Origin: Ophiothrix spiculata
Taxonomy: Eukaryota > Echinodermata > Ophiuroidea > Amphilepidida > Ophiotrichidae
DNA length: 22,730 bases
NCBI GenBank assembly: GCA_000969725.1
Contig: JXSR01S007759.1
Reading direction: 5' to 3' (one strand)
The position numbers and the translations under genes are program-made. The notes beneath the pieces were generated by a model. That model made no database searches. It had not been told where the DNA came from and saw nothing but the letters and a program-made list of their open reading frames with translations. Below, one piece after another: positions 8,665-18,351 of this stretch. The first letter of the stretch is position 1. The number at the start of each line of letters is the position of its first letter.

Positions 8665-11600
8665 GTAAGTTGTGTCTTATCAGAGAAAATGTCAGAATTT
8701 GCAAAGTCAAATTGGTACTTCTGACCGTCCTCTTGTTGCATATAGCACTACAATCGGGCTCGCCTGTTTTGTTAACTGACAAGAGAGCAATGAAGTGTCG
8801 CATTCAGCTCGGCTGTCAGTGGCTTAATAGATTAGTGTTCTATGTAGAGTCAATGGATTTACTAAGTTAGTGAACTGTATAGTCGAGGGTTGCAGGTTGC
8901 AAGTGCGACTAGTTGCATATGGAGCTGAGTTGTTGCACCACTGGATTTTTTTTAACACGCTTGGTAGCCAATGTATTTTATCCCAAGTGTGAAATGTGTC
9001 TGTGTTTCGAATCTCATCTATTGCGATATACGTTGAGTAAGATACACAGATTTCCATTATCCCAAACTTGAAGATGAATAATTTGTTAAGCATGATCAAA
9101 TATCAAGCGATATCTTTTACAGAGTCGACTTGTCACATCATGTTGCAATTTTAAGCAATTGATCACCAGTAAAAAGGAATATTCATCTATATTGTGGGAT
9201 TATCAGTTTCACAGAATGAGAAGCATGTAGGTTGCGACATATACCATGTTTGGATATAACAGGTCACAAATGTACATTGGAATGACTTATCAGCACTTAT
9301 CGGTGAATGTACTAACATTTATGTACTTCAAGGTAATATGAGTCAATTCAATATGATGATATGGTATCAAGACCATGAATGATGGCGGTCTCAAATTTAT
9401 GCCTGTCTTGGGGATTGGGGAAAACATGATGATAATTTACACGACATGAGATAAGGCTAAGATATATCAGTCTTGAAGTGTGCGTAATCCCATTATCACC
9501 ATAAAGGCTGGTTTTTGAGTCAATCATCATGGAGTCTATATTTACATCTGGAACAATTCCATTTGTTGTGTGACCTGGGGTCGATTTCACTAAAGTTTAA
9601 AATGCATCGTTAACCCATCGTAAGACCTAAACCCATCGTTAGCTATGACCACCTCTTGACCCCACGCAACGTTAACAAAGGGTTCGATTTTTCTAATGCA
9701 TAATTCATATACCGTATGATGCGGTGAACTCTTACAAAGGGTCTCCATGTCTTTGTAATATCTAGTTGTAGTTACGATCTCAACCCTTCGTAGCTACGAT
9801 ACATCGTAAATGTTAGTGAAATCGACCCCAGGTTTGTTATGAACAGGTTCTAGCAACTGGTTCATGCTTTGTATGATCTCTGAAACATAATCGAAGTGAT
9901 CACTATGCAAAAGTATAATACTGATACTGTTGTTAGGCAATGAAAGTCAACAACAAGTTACTTTGGAGAATAACCAGGCTTTCATAGTGAATGTTAACTA
10001 CACCCAACCATCAGTGTTGTCACTACACCGGGCGGTGGCAGGCGGGACCACCCATAACTCTTAATTTTTACCTGGCTCTCAGGTTGATTTTGAGTCAAAA
10101 TACCCAGCTCTCATGGCTCAAAAGTTACAAAATCATTGAAGAATCAATAAAAAATTGAACAATTATTATCAAAATTTCTATATTTTTACTGTTTTGCACA
10201 AATTTAAAAAAAAAAATTGGTGACAACCCTGCATACCATATGTATTAGATGCCCCAAACACCTTAGAAGAATATCAAAAAAAATAGTCGCAAATCCAATT
10301 GCATCATAAATGGGAGAAAGGTATGAGCACCAGATTTCTTCTTAAGCAGTGCCTGTCCAGTGACTAGGGTATTGCTTGGCATTAGATCAGGGAATCCCAT
10401 TGATTCCAACCTCATCAGTATAAAGAGACTTTTTAATAGGGACCTTTCCCACTATATGATTTTTGAAAGAAAATGGGTTAAGGGTTAATACAAGTTGTAT
10501 CTTTGCCAAATTTAGATTTGTGTTGTAAGCTTCTTGCCAAGCATTGTTAATGTCATTTACAGTATCATTTCAAAACTTAAAATAAACTTAAATGTACCAA
10601 ATGTGTCATTTTCAGAGCTTTGTTTTACTGTAAAGGTCATCAAAATCAGACTCGCAAATTATAGCAAATTGAATTCTTTTTAAAAGGCTGGAAGTCAATA
10701 GAATTTGTATGATATTGTTACAATTTTACCAAAGACACCAACATTTGACATTAGCTTGAATACATGTTTGACAGAAGCAATCATTTAGAGAGATCCATCA
10801 GTTGTCATTTTGAACAATAGTTTTTGATGCATTAAAAATATTTTACTCAAATATTTTTAAAGTACAATGAATAATCATGCAATGCAATGCAATTTGTTTT
10901 CTTTTTTTCTTCAGTCCAAAGCTACCCAGCCTACACAATGCACCCGGAAGGCATACCAATGTCCATGACAGCACAGTCGTCCATGCAAGGTCTTCCTCAT
11001 CCACCCTCACCCGAATCACCGCCGCCTCCTAGAGTTTATAAACCATGTTTTGTATGTGCGGATAAATCTTCAGGATATCATTATGGTGTTAGCGCTTGTG
11101 AAGGTTGTAAAGTAAGTCTGTAGATGATAAGTAGCCTGAAGCAGGGCTACAATTTCTAAAGTTTTTCTGAAATGAATCCAATTTGGTGACTGGTTTCACA
11201 CAAACCAAATAGTTCCTCAAACTTCACCATGGAGAATCCAAGTAGACTCATAGATCAAGAAAGGAGATATCAGAATTGGTGTCATTTTTATTCCAGCATG
11301 ATGATGAAATTGGAGTTTTTTGGTTTGGGCAATGGTGCATCAGATCATGCATAATTATTGTGATGAATAATGGTAACTGTCTTAACTAGATATCCATTTT
11401 AGGCTGTAAGTTGATATAATCAATTGAGAATAGATAGCTATTGTCCTTAAAGTGTACTTGATACTCTGGACTTCCTCAACATGATAAGTCTGTGCATGCA
11501 AAAGGTTCACCGGTTAGTTTTTCATATGAGCAAAAGCTTATCACCCGCGGCAATGAGTTGTCCTCATAACATCTGCTGTCTGACAAGCTGAGTAACAGGA

Positions 11601-14600
11601 CACGCAAGATTTCATATACCCTCCAATATTTCAACTGAATATTTGTTTAAACTTATTTCATGACAGTTATTTATTCACTCCAAGGATATCTTCAGTTTCA
11701 TTTTTTTATCTTGCACCCAGGGAAATTAAGTTTGATTAACCGAGGCTGAAAAAACTTGTCTTCTAACCATTCACTGTGACTAGTTGTTAGATAGTGCTGG
11801 TATCGGCAAAAAACAATCATTGTCGACAAACCCAACAAATTTATCAACCAATGTTGACACTTTTGACAATGCTTTTTGCCAACAAAGGCTTGTCTATACC
11901 AGCCTTACTGGATGTGTAGAGACACTAGGTGGCTAAAGGAGAAGTTTTTGAATAAAGTTCATTTAAAGTCAATAATGATGCAGTTGATTATTCAACTCCA
12001 GTGGATTTAGGTAAAAAAGTTTGTTTTTATGTTTTGTGAATTTTCTAAAACATAACTGCAAAGTTGGGTGTAAACCTTTATTGGTATTTTCACTACATCA
12101 GCCTTTGAGAAGACAAAAATCCATATTTAGTAGAACAAAATCCACTCCATATCCCAGATTTATTTTNNNNNNNNNNNNNNNNNNNNNNNNNNNNNNNNNN
12201 NNNNNNNNNNNNNNNNTATAAACCATGTTTTGTATGTGCGGATAAATCTTCAGGATATCATTATGGTGTTAGCGCTTGTGAAGGTTGTAAAGTAAGTCTG
12301 TAGATGATAAGCAGCCTCAAGCAGGGCTACAATTTCTGAAGATTTCACTTTGACAAAGATTTTCGTAAATAAATCCAATATGTTAATTGGTTTCACATAA
12401 ACCAAATAGAAAAGAATCCGATGTTCCTCAAACCGTGGAAATTCCAAGTAGACCCATTGATTAAGAGTCTAGCTGATACCAGAATCGTTGTGATTTTTAT
12501 GAAATGAAATAGGAGTTTTTTGGTTTTGGCATCGGTGCATCGCATCTTGTCGTAATGCACAAAAACATGCACAACTGCTTTGTGTTCATTTTATATGATA
12601 TCATTGGTGTAAAATAGTTTTTGAGCGGTTTGTCTCCGTGCCCAACCTAACCTCTGCACCATGAGTTTATTTTGACGGGAATGGAATGTACCATAATACC
12701 CCCTATTTTGAGGTCTATGCCTGACAATGCCAATATACAACAAGCCCTTTTATGAAGTCGGATATCTCTTCTCTATATCAGTCAGTAGACCTAGCTCATC
12801 TCTCCATGAGGCAAAAAAAAATAAATTGTTATGTTGCCCTCAGAGACCGACCCTATTCAAAAATTTAAAAAAAAATATTAGGGTCGGGAAAGCACCCAAT
12901 TTTGCTCAGATTGGGTGTTTTTTGAGAAAATATTTTGAAAATAGTGGAAAATGCACCCAAATTTGGTACTTTGGGTGCTTTAAAAAAAAATTATTAAAAA
13001 AAAAAATTATTTTCCGACCGACCGACTCAATTTTTCAGAAATTCCACTAGAGGGCAACAGAACAATTATTTTTTTTTGGCCTGAGATCGTATCCTTCTGG
13101 TGAGCAAGACCAGGTTCAGGGTCTCTCTGCATGATTATCATGATAGGCTTTATGGCCATAGATTAAGAAAGAGGAGACATCGGACTTGACGTCATCTTAT
13201 TCTAGCGCTGAGATCAGTTTGGGGTATTCTGATTTCCCCAATGATATCTTGTTATGCTCAAATATTGAAAACACACACCTACTTTATGTACATTTTCAGT
13301 GAATCAGTTTGTCTCAATACACAACCAATTCTCTGTCCTCAGACTTTTTTGGTAGTAAGAGTAGACTTCCAGTTAATAGGACCCTGTGTTTTTATATTAT
13401 TTTGGGCTAAGTTGGTTTTTGTTGTATCAACATGGAAGTCATTGGCATGCCTAGTATTATGGTCATGAATTTCAGATTGGGTAATGAATTGATTGTTCGG
13501 TAAATCCAGTGGGAGCAGTTCATGATGGTAGCGATACATGTGTATAGCTAATTGGTAGGCATAAATATCATGGATTTTCAGAGTCTTTAGGGAAATGAAA
13601 AGAGGGGTTGTGTGTGCCAGCCAGAGTGACTTGGTGCAAGTTCTAATAATTTTCTTTTGTTGCAAAAACAGAGAATATAAATTTGAGTTGTTTTTGTCTC
13701 CCCATACAAGAGTACAGTAAGAAAGATAAGGAAGGACAAGTGTATTGTAAAGTGTATGGAGAGACTCTAAATTTAAGAATGGGCGTACTTTTTGTATGAT
13801 TCCATTATATTTAGACACTATTTTGGTAATATGACATGTATGGGCCTTCCAGGTGAGATTGCTATCGATAATAATTCCAAGGAATTTGGTTGTAACAACT
13901 TTTTCAATTGATTTATTGTCAATTTGTAACTTAAAATCCGGACTTGGTTTATTACTATATTTATTTTTAAAGATCATGACCACACAGGGAAATAAATTAG
14001 TCCATATTTTTCAAATCATAATTAATATACCAAATCTTGTTGAATATGCAAATGAACTTCATTTCAATGATTGTTTGTCCATGAGGTAGCAACAAAATTA
14101 ACAAAAATAATAACAAAATCATGATGTACAAAAATATTAATGCACAGTGATTTGGTCTTAATCTCTCCTAATCAATCTTACACAAGACAAAGCCAACCAG
14201 TTCACAATAATATTGTATAACACAATGATTTGCCATGGTCCTTGTAAAGGCGAATTCATACTCGGCCTCCAAACAAAATTTTCGCTACCAAACATTTGGT
14301 CGTGACGTCAAAATGACGAGTGACTCCAAACAAAATAACTTCAACACCGAGTTGAGACCAAATAAAATTTCGCGCTAGATTGCACATGCTATTGAATTGC
14401 CATATACATTGGACCAAATGTTTGCTACCTGTTCATACTTTAAGTTCGATGGCAAATATTTGGTGACGTCACGACCAAATGTTTGGTAGGAAAAATTTTG
14501 TTTGGAGGCCGAGTATGAATTCGCTTTTACAGAATCTGATTGCTTGCTGCATACTTCAAGGTTAATAAAGTATATATATGAATAGAGATCATGCATAATT

Positions 14601-17600
14601 ATTGTGATGAATAGTGGTAAATGACTTAACTAAACATCTATTTTAGGTAATAAGTTGATATTATCAATTGAGAATAGATAGCTATTGTCCTTACAAGTAT
14701 ACTTGATACTCTGGACTTCCTCAATATGATAAGTCTGTGCATGCAAAAGGTTCACCGGTTACTTTTTCATATGAGCAAAAGCTTATCACCCGCGGCAATG
14801 AGTTGTCCTCATAACATCTGCCGTCTGACAAGCTGAGTAACAGGACACGCAAGATTTCATATACCTTCCAATATTTCAACTGAATATTTGTTTAAACTTA
14901 TTTCATGACAGATATTTATTCACTCCACGGATATCTGGAGTTTAATTTTTTTATCTTGTACCCAGGGAAATTAAGTTTGATTAGCCAAGGCTGAAAAAAC
15001 TTGTATTCCAACCGTCCACTGTGACTAGTTGTTAGATAGGACTGGTATCAGCAAAAAACAATAATTGTCGACAAACTCCACAAATCGATCAACCAATGTT
15101 GAGAGTTTTGACAACGTATTTTGTCAACAAAGGCTTGTCTATACCAGCCTTACTGGTTGTGCAGAGACACTAGGTGGCTTAAGGATAAGTTCTTGATTAA
15201 AGTTTACTTAAAGTCAATAATGATGCATTTGATTATCCAACTCCAGTGGATTTAGGTAAAAAAGTGTGTTTTTATGTTTTGTAAATTTTATAAAACATAA
15301 CTGCAAAATTGGGTGTAAACCTTTATTGGTATTTTCACTACATCAGCCTTTGAGAAGACAAAAATCCATATTTAATAGAACAAAATCCACTCCATATCCC
15401 AGATTTATTTTGATGTAAAGAAACCAAGCTCAGCTTTTCAGTTGAATTTCAAATAAATCGTTTCACTCTTTTAGCAGATGTTAATTTATATTCCACTTGC
15501 ATTTACTGCTTTATTTTCACTTTGAAATATTCAGCAAAACTTGTGTTCCAGAAACCTCAATATTGATTGGATTTTATCCCACCATGTATCGAAGATACAA
15601 TAACAGTTCGTTGTTCTAGATATGTGGATCATGATTTGAGTTCAGTAACATTTGTATAACATTTCTTTTTTCGCAGGGTTTCTTTAGGAGAAGTGTTCAG
15701 AAGAATATGCAGTACACATGTCACCGCGATAAAAAGTGCGTCATCAATAAAGTGACGAGAAATCGATGCCAGTACTGCCGCTTCCAAAAGTGTTTTGATG
15801 TAGGAATGTCCAAAGACTGTAAGTTGTTTCAGGAATGTTATACTAGCATGACATTGCAAGTAATCCCCCCAAAAAGAATTTTTTGATTCATATCCAGCAT
15901 GTATTCAGGTCCTACATCCTGAAATTTAAATTTCTTGCAAAAACTGATATGTCACAACATTGCTTTTTCTTCTTCATTGACTTTATCTTTTTGTTAGGCA
16001 ATTTTCTAAAAGAAGACAATCATTTATGAAACACTTGTTCCACTTTTTGAAACGTTTGACCTAGAATCTTAAAATCATGTGAATGATTCATTGTGTCCTA
16101 ATCTCCAAACCATAAATTTGTTCCTGAAATTATGTGTTATTCATTAACTGAATTATTGGCAGCTTGTTAGGTCTGTGTATATCGATAGGTATAAACTTGG
16201 TGCAATACTTTACAAATATGACTTCTTTCGTTTCTTACGAAGGGCTAAGAGTAAAATAGTAACTCAAATTTGTCTGTTTTAGAATTTTTGTTTTCAAAAG
16301 ATCAAAAATTGTTTTAGACCAGTAAAGTTAGTCCTGGATATTCTCAATTTGTTAATTTTAATTATTTTAAATCATGTGATTTTTTAAACCAATCAACTGT
16401 CTTAAATTGATTGATACAGGTTTTAATGTTTAATGTAGAATATTTGATGCTTGCTTTGCTCTTCATCAAACCTCTCTCTTGTGAAGTTGCTATTTTGATG
16501 TATCCGTAATCTATTTTAATCATGGCCAGCAATTAATTAGCAAATAAAGGTTGCTTAAACTGGCTTTTATAGATATAGATCCAGTCTTATTGACCGATTA
16601 TTGGTTGACCTTTGGAGGGATAAAAGGTGATTAAGATCTGATGTAAAAACTGGATGTGATGATCCCGTATTGCTGATTCATATTTGACTAACATCATATT
16701 AAAATATGGAATGACCTTTGTTATGATTAAAGTATTGCAATAACATAAAGCAAGGTATGATTAACTATTACATGATATATCTGATTCATACGTGTTTGAA
16801 ACGTGAATGAATAAAGTTAACATCCAACCCAAATAAATAGAATCTTGATTAAGCTTAAAATGGACCATGTCCTTGGCACATGTTAAGGAAAGGGGTGGGG
16901 TGTTTTATTTGGTTTACATGCAATTTACTCAGGAAAGCTTAGTTCATGAGAAATTTGGCAAATTGTCTATATTTAGACCAGAAATGTCAAGTTTTGAAAG
17001 AAATCTTTCATTACTTTCCCGTAAGTTGAGGTGAGGAAAGGGCGTAGAATTTGGAAGTCAATTTCAAAAGTTCACATGTCCTCTTTAAGAGTAACCTTGC
17101 CAGTATTACTGTAGGATATATGCTTAATTACAGTGATTTGGATTATTATAATACTTACTCTTTCAAATGAGCAAATGTGACCTTTTAAAAGTAAGTCGCA
17201 TGCATGTTGAAAAGTAAATAAATAAATGCTTACAGGAGTTTGATGATCTTATTAAGACATCATTTAATTTCATCATTTTAGATTTATTAATTAGAGGACC
17301 TTAGAAGTGACCTGGTTCTGAAGTAAAAAAGTAAATAAACCAATAATAAAGGACTTTGATGAATTTGATCCTTCTAGTATCATTAATTAGAGGACCTTAG
17401 AAGTGACCCGGTTTTGAAGTCAGCGGATGTGTTTAGAAGGTCTCAAGATTGACAGTAGATACTGGTCAAGGTTACTAAATGAAAACATCACGATTCCTGC
17501 AAGATTATGGTTAGCCTGATGATACTGCGAATCAGAAAAGTACACGTGCCATTTTGGCCACATTAGCACGTGTCTGTTAAGCGAACAAAATAAGTATATC

Positions 17601-18307
17601 TGATTTTAAACTGTCATTAGAATTTGATGATACCTTGCTGAAGTATGTTTATCTTTGCACATATTCATAGCATGATTTTTAAATGTTCAACACTTTGGTA
17701 CTTCATGTTATATGGGTCATCTGGTAGTGACAAGATATTATTTTACACAGGGACCAAGTTTCATATGAAAGTTCAGTAGAGAATGTTAAACAAGGAATAA
17801 AACAACCAACGGTAGACTTAAATTTTTGGCCCATGCTAGATCTTCAATGGAGTTATAAGTGTTGAAGTTGATGGAGGTGATAAAAATACAGTAGAGAAGA
17901 GGAGCCATACTCAGGTGTTGTTTTAGATCTGAAATGATATACAGACCCGCTCATTAATTGTACTTTTGTCTAAGGTTGACTTAAGGTTAATTGTTACAGC
18001 AACATGATAATTTCTGTAAATTTCTGTCTATACTGAACAATACTGTAGTGTTTCTCGTTTGCTTTAGAAACTTTAAATTCTAACCATTATTATGATACTT
18101 TAGTTCATAACCAATCATTTTCATCTCTGTTTTCTTATACATGATAAAGCAGGTGTTAGAAACGACAGGAATAAAAAGAAGAAGATTAAACCTGAGGTGT
18201 CCGAAAGCTTAATCATCCCACCCGAGATTGAGGACATCGTGGCCAAAGTGCTGCATGCGCACTGCGACACATTTCCCTCAGAACCTGTGCAGCCAGCATA
18301 CAGAGTG
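8482..18307 (+). CDS. RAR: Retinoic acid receptor gene, spliced, partial (A/B, DBD, hinge, start of LBD)
   Basis: RARs are ligand-activated nuclear transcription factors that bind direct-repeat RGKTCA sites as heterodimers with RXR and respond to retinoic acid (family knowledge). The model joins 8482-8664, 10915-11111, 15677-15818 and 18153-18307, 677 nt or about 225 residues. All three introns are GT-AG and their phases agree (1, 0, 1), so one frame runs throughout. Zinc finger 1 reads [18 protein letters not shown] then ACEGCK; zinc finger 2 begins [20 protein letters not shown]. Both match chordate RARs nearly residue for residue. Vertebrate RARs are about 450 residues, so most of the LBD is missing and must lie downstream. 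The start codon is unresolved; a first exon near 1264 is possible. A second copy of the zinc finger 1 exon at 12217-12291 is treated as an assembly duplicate and left out. Identity as RAR is very secure; terminal exons are not. Confidence 0.93.
9573..9833. mobile_element. Foldback MITE with ACCTGGGGTCGATTTCACTA ends
   Basis: The 20-bp left end is repeated in perfect inverse at the right (TAGTGAAATCGACCCCAGGT). Inner arms continue with ATCGTTA/TACGAT motifs such as CCCATCGTAAG and CCTTCGTAGC. 261 bp, no ORF, no clear target duplication. Similar GGGTCGATTTCAC-ended elements are, as I recall, common in marine invertebrate genomes. Confidence 0.75.
10012..10231. mobile_element. hAT-like MITE
   Basis: The 220-bp element begins CAGTGTTGTCAC and ends in the near complement GTGACAACCCTG. 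CAGGGTTG-type ends are typical of hAT transposons. It is flanked by 8-bp direct repeats CCAACCAT (10004-10011) and CATACCAT (10232-10239), matching at 6 of 8, consistent with an old hAT target duplication. No transposase; non-autonomous. Confidence 0.62.
10915..11111 (+). CDS. RAR: RAR exon: end of A/B region plus zinc finger 1
   Basis: The acceptor is a pyrimidine-rich TTTTTTTCTTCAG and the donor is AAA|GTAAGT. The exon starts at codon position 2 and ends in phase 0. It encodes a Met/Pro-rich A/B end ([17 protein letters not shown]), a proline-directed serine motif ([15 protein letters not shown]) and the first zinc module. Four zinc ligands are present: the two Cys of CFVC and the two of ACEGC. 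The P-box EGCKG, which sets half-site recognition in RAR/TR/VDR-type receptors, spans the splice junction with the next exon. In vertebrate RARs the corresponding SP serines just before the DBD are phosphorylated by CDK7/TFIIH; their retention here is seen, their use is inferred. The intron after the CEGCK lysine is a common nuclear receptor position. Confidence 0.96.
11037..12166. repeat. Left copy of duplicated exon/intron segment (haplotype A)
   Basis: Matches 12217-12540 (with 11037-11340) and 14586-15411 (with 11342-12166). Exon bases are identical. Intron identity varies: about 98% over 11482-11682, roughly 88% over the next 200 bp, and lower with indels over 11150-11340. These are hand alignments. 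Confidence 0.88.
11482..11682. promoter_or_regulatory. Candidate conserved intronic element (also at 14727-14927)
   Basis: The two haplotype copies differ by about five substitutions and no indel over 201 bp, while flanking intron differs by roughly 12% with indels. The block contains CACCCGCGGCAATGAG and GGTTCACCGGTTA (11504-11516). Low divergence suggests constraint; regulatory function is inferred. Confidence 0.3.
12167..12216. other. Assembly gap, exactly 50 N
   Basis: A run of exactly 50 N, most likely a nominal gap size and not a measured one. Both flanking contig ends lie inside one duplicated segment: the left end matches the sequence ending at 15411, and the right start matches 11037. 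Confidence 0.98.
12217..12291 (+). CDS. RAR: Second copy of the RAR zinc finger 1 exon, probable other haplotype
   Basis: The sequence starts immediately after the 50-N gap. It is identical over 75 nt to 11037-11111, including synonymous sites, and keeps the same GTAAGT donor. The 5' part of the exon and its acceptor are missing, swallowed by the contig end. The following intron resembles the one after 11111 but with many substitutions and indels. The simplest explanation is the same exon from the other chromosome, placed in series by the assembler. It should not be included in the mRNA: doing so would encode two first zinc fingers. Confidence 0.85.
12809..13082. mobile_element. Foldback element with ~33-bp terminal inverted repeats
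   Basis: The left end AGGCAAAAAAAAATAAATTG, followed by TTATGTTGCCCTC, is matched in inverse by GAGGGCAACAGAACAATTAT...GGCCT at the right. A TGAG direct repeat at 12807-12810 and 13082-13085 may be the target duplication. The interior has GACCGACCC/CCGACCGACCGA and repeated AAGCACCC/TTGGGTGC motifs. No coding capacity. Confidence 0.68.
13339..13983 (-). mobile_element. Non-LTR retrotransposon (LINE) reverse transcriptase fragment
   Basis: A 214-codon minus-strand ORF resembles the C-terminal part of LINE ORF2 reverse transcriptases, after the catalytic YxDD motif. The segment [17 protein letters not shown], then a [13 protein letters not shown] stretch, then HNTRHANDF and GPINWKS near the end, is the usual CR1/Jockey-like order of post-catalytic motifs. 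The catalytic palm, endonuclease domain and ORF1 are absent, so the copy is 5'-truncated, as is typical of LINEs. Codons just upstream ([17 protein letters not shown]) suggest the match starts a little before the first Met. It lies inside the B-haplotype insertion. Clade assignment is not possible by eye. It is non-functional in its present form. Confidence 0.8.
14243..14531. mobile_element. Foldback MITE with long terminal inverted repeats (~65 bp)
   Basis: The ends TGTAAAGGCGAATTCATACT and its complement at 14531 differ at one base in the first 15. The inverted repeat continues through CGGCCTCCAAACAAAATTTT to a GTGACGTCA motif, about 65 bp per arm. TA at 14245 and 14528 could be a mariner-like target duplication, but inverted similarity extends past it. 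The 289-bp element has no ORF. It lies in the B-haplotype insertion. Confidence 0.8.
15677..15818 (+). CDS. RAR: RAR exon: zinc finger 2
   Basis: The acceptor is TTTCTTTTTTCGCAG and the donor is GACT|GTAAGT; 47 codons plus one base, phase 0 in and phase 1 out. It begins [15 protein letters not shown], the recognition-helix end and start of the second module. The four zinc-ligand Cys lie in YTCHRDKKC and RNRCQYC. It continues [14 protein letters not shown]. Compared with vertebrate RARs the differences are conservative (V for I, Q for V, K for N, F for L, D for E). This module carries the D-box used in dimer contacts with RXR on direct repeats. There is no stop, frameshift or lost ligand. It is single-copy in the window because both apparent haplotypes merge before it. 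Confidence 0.96.
15819..18152 (+). other. RAR intron between zinc finger 2 and hinge exons
   Basis: 2,334 bp, donor GTAAGTTG, acceptor GATAAAGCAG, phase 1. It contains a tandem duplication near 17213-17420 and two CACGTG boxes at 17543-17572. There is no foldback element as clear as those elsewhere, and no recognised exon. Confidence 0.85.
17213..17420. repeat. Diverged tandem duplication, ~96-bp period
   Basis: ATTAATTAGAGGACCTTAGA then AGTGACC occurs at 17286 and 17382, and GTAAATAAA with a GGA..TTTGATGA segment precedes each. The two units differ by substitutions and indels. Confidence 0.7.
18153..18307 (+). CDS. RAR: RAR exon: DBD C-terminal extension, hinge and start of LBD
   Basis: The acceptor is GATAAAGCAG|GT and the donor is AGAGTG|GTAACT, with phase 1 in and phase 0 out, 51 full codons. 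It encodes [18 protein letters not shown], the basic extension and nuclear localisation stretch shared by RARs. A hinge follows, then [15 protein letters not shown] and DTFPSEP, which align with helix 1 of the RAR ligand-binding domain (vertebrate pattern: TPE, then EKV, AH, ETFP). The exon ends at QPAYRV, close to where vertebrate RAR genes also have an intron. The donor is GTAACT, weaker than the GTAAGT used elsewhere in this gene, so the exact end has modest uncertainty. A foldback element begins only about 40 bp downstream. Confidence 0.92.
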
Positions 18308-18351
18308 GTAACTATCTATATGGCAGGGATGGCATAGTTATGGATATACAT

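Larger units (their letters stand above)
8665..10914 (+). other. RAR intron between A/B exon and zinc finger 1 exon
   Basis: 2,250 bp with donor GTAAGTTG and acceptor TTTTTCTTCAG, phase 1. It contains two foldback elements (9573-9833 and 10012-10231). No coding segment was recognised in the remainder. Confidence 0.85.
12217..15411. repeat. Right copy of duplicated exon/intron segment (haplotype B) with inserted DNA
   Basis: Same segment as 11037-12166, interrupted at 12541-14585 by about 2,045 bp absent from the left copy, where 11340 (GGTGCAT) runs almost directly into AGATCATGC at 11342. Order and orientation are otherwise preserved. Confidence 0.85.
11112..15676 (+). other. RAR intron between the two zinc finger exons, inflated by haplotype duplication
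   Basis: 4,565 bp as assembled, but it includes the 50-N gap and a second copy of exon and intron. If the gap joins two alleles, the left-hand allele's intron would be about 1.32 kb (11112-12166 plus 15412-15676) and the right-hand allele's about 3.39 kb (12292-15676). Donor GTAAGT and acceptor TTTTTTCGCAG, phase 0. Confidence 0.8.

Noticed and set aside
8467..8724. ORF starting [14 protein letters not shown] over the A/B exon
   Set aside because: Shadow frame: the phase-consistent frame is the one giving HHQPQP, which splices into the DBD exon.
11037..12291. Genuine tandem duplication of the zinc finger 1 exon
   Set aside because: The copies flank an assembly gap, both contig ends fall inside the match, and the exon parts are identical. 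Unmerged alleles fit better.
12727..13050. 107-codon + strand ORF
   Set aside because: It overlaps a foldback element with A-rich runs (Lys tracts); a by-product of repeat sequence.
13241..13468. + strand ORF opposite the LINE fragment
   Set aside because: Its downstream part lies antisense to the reverse transcriptase reading frame; no independent support.
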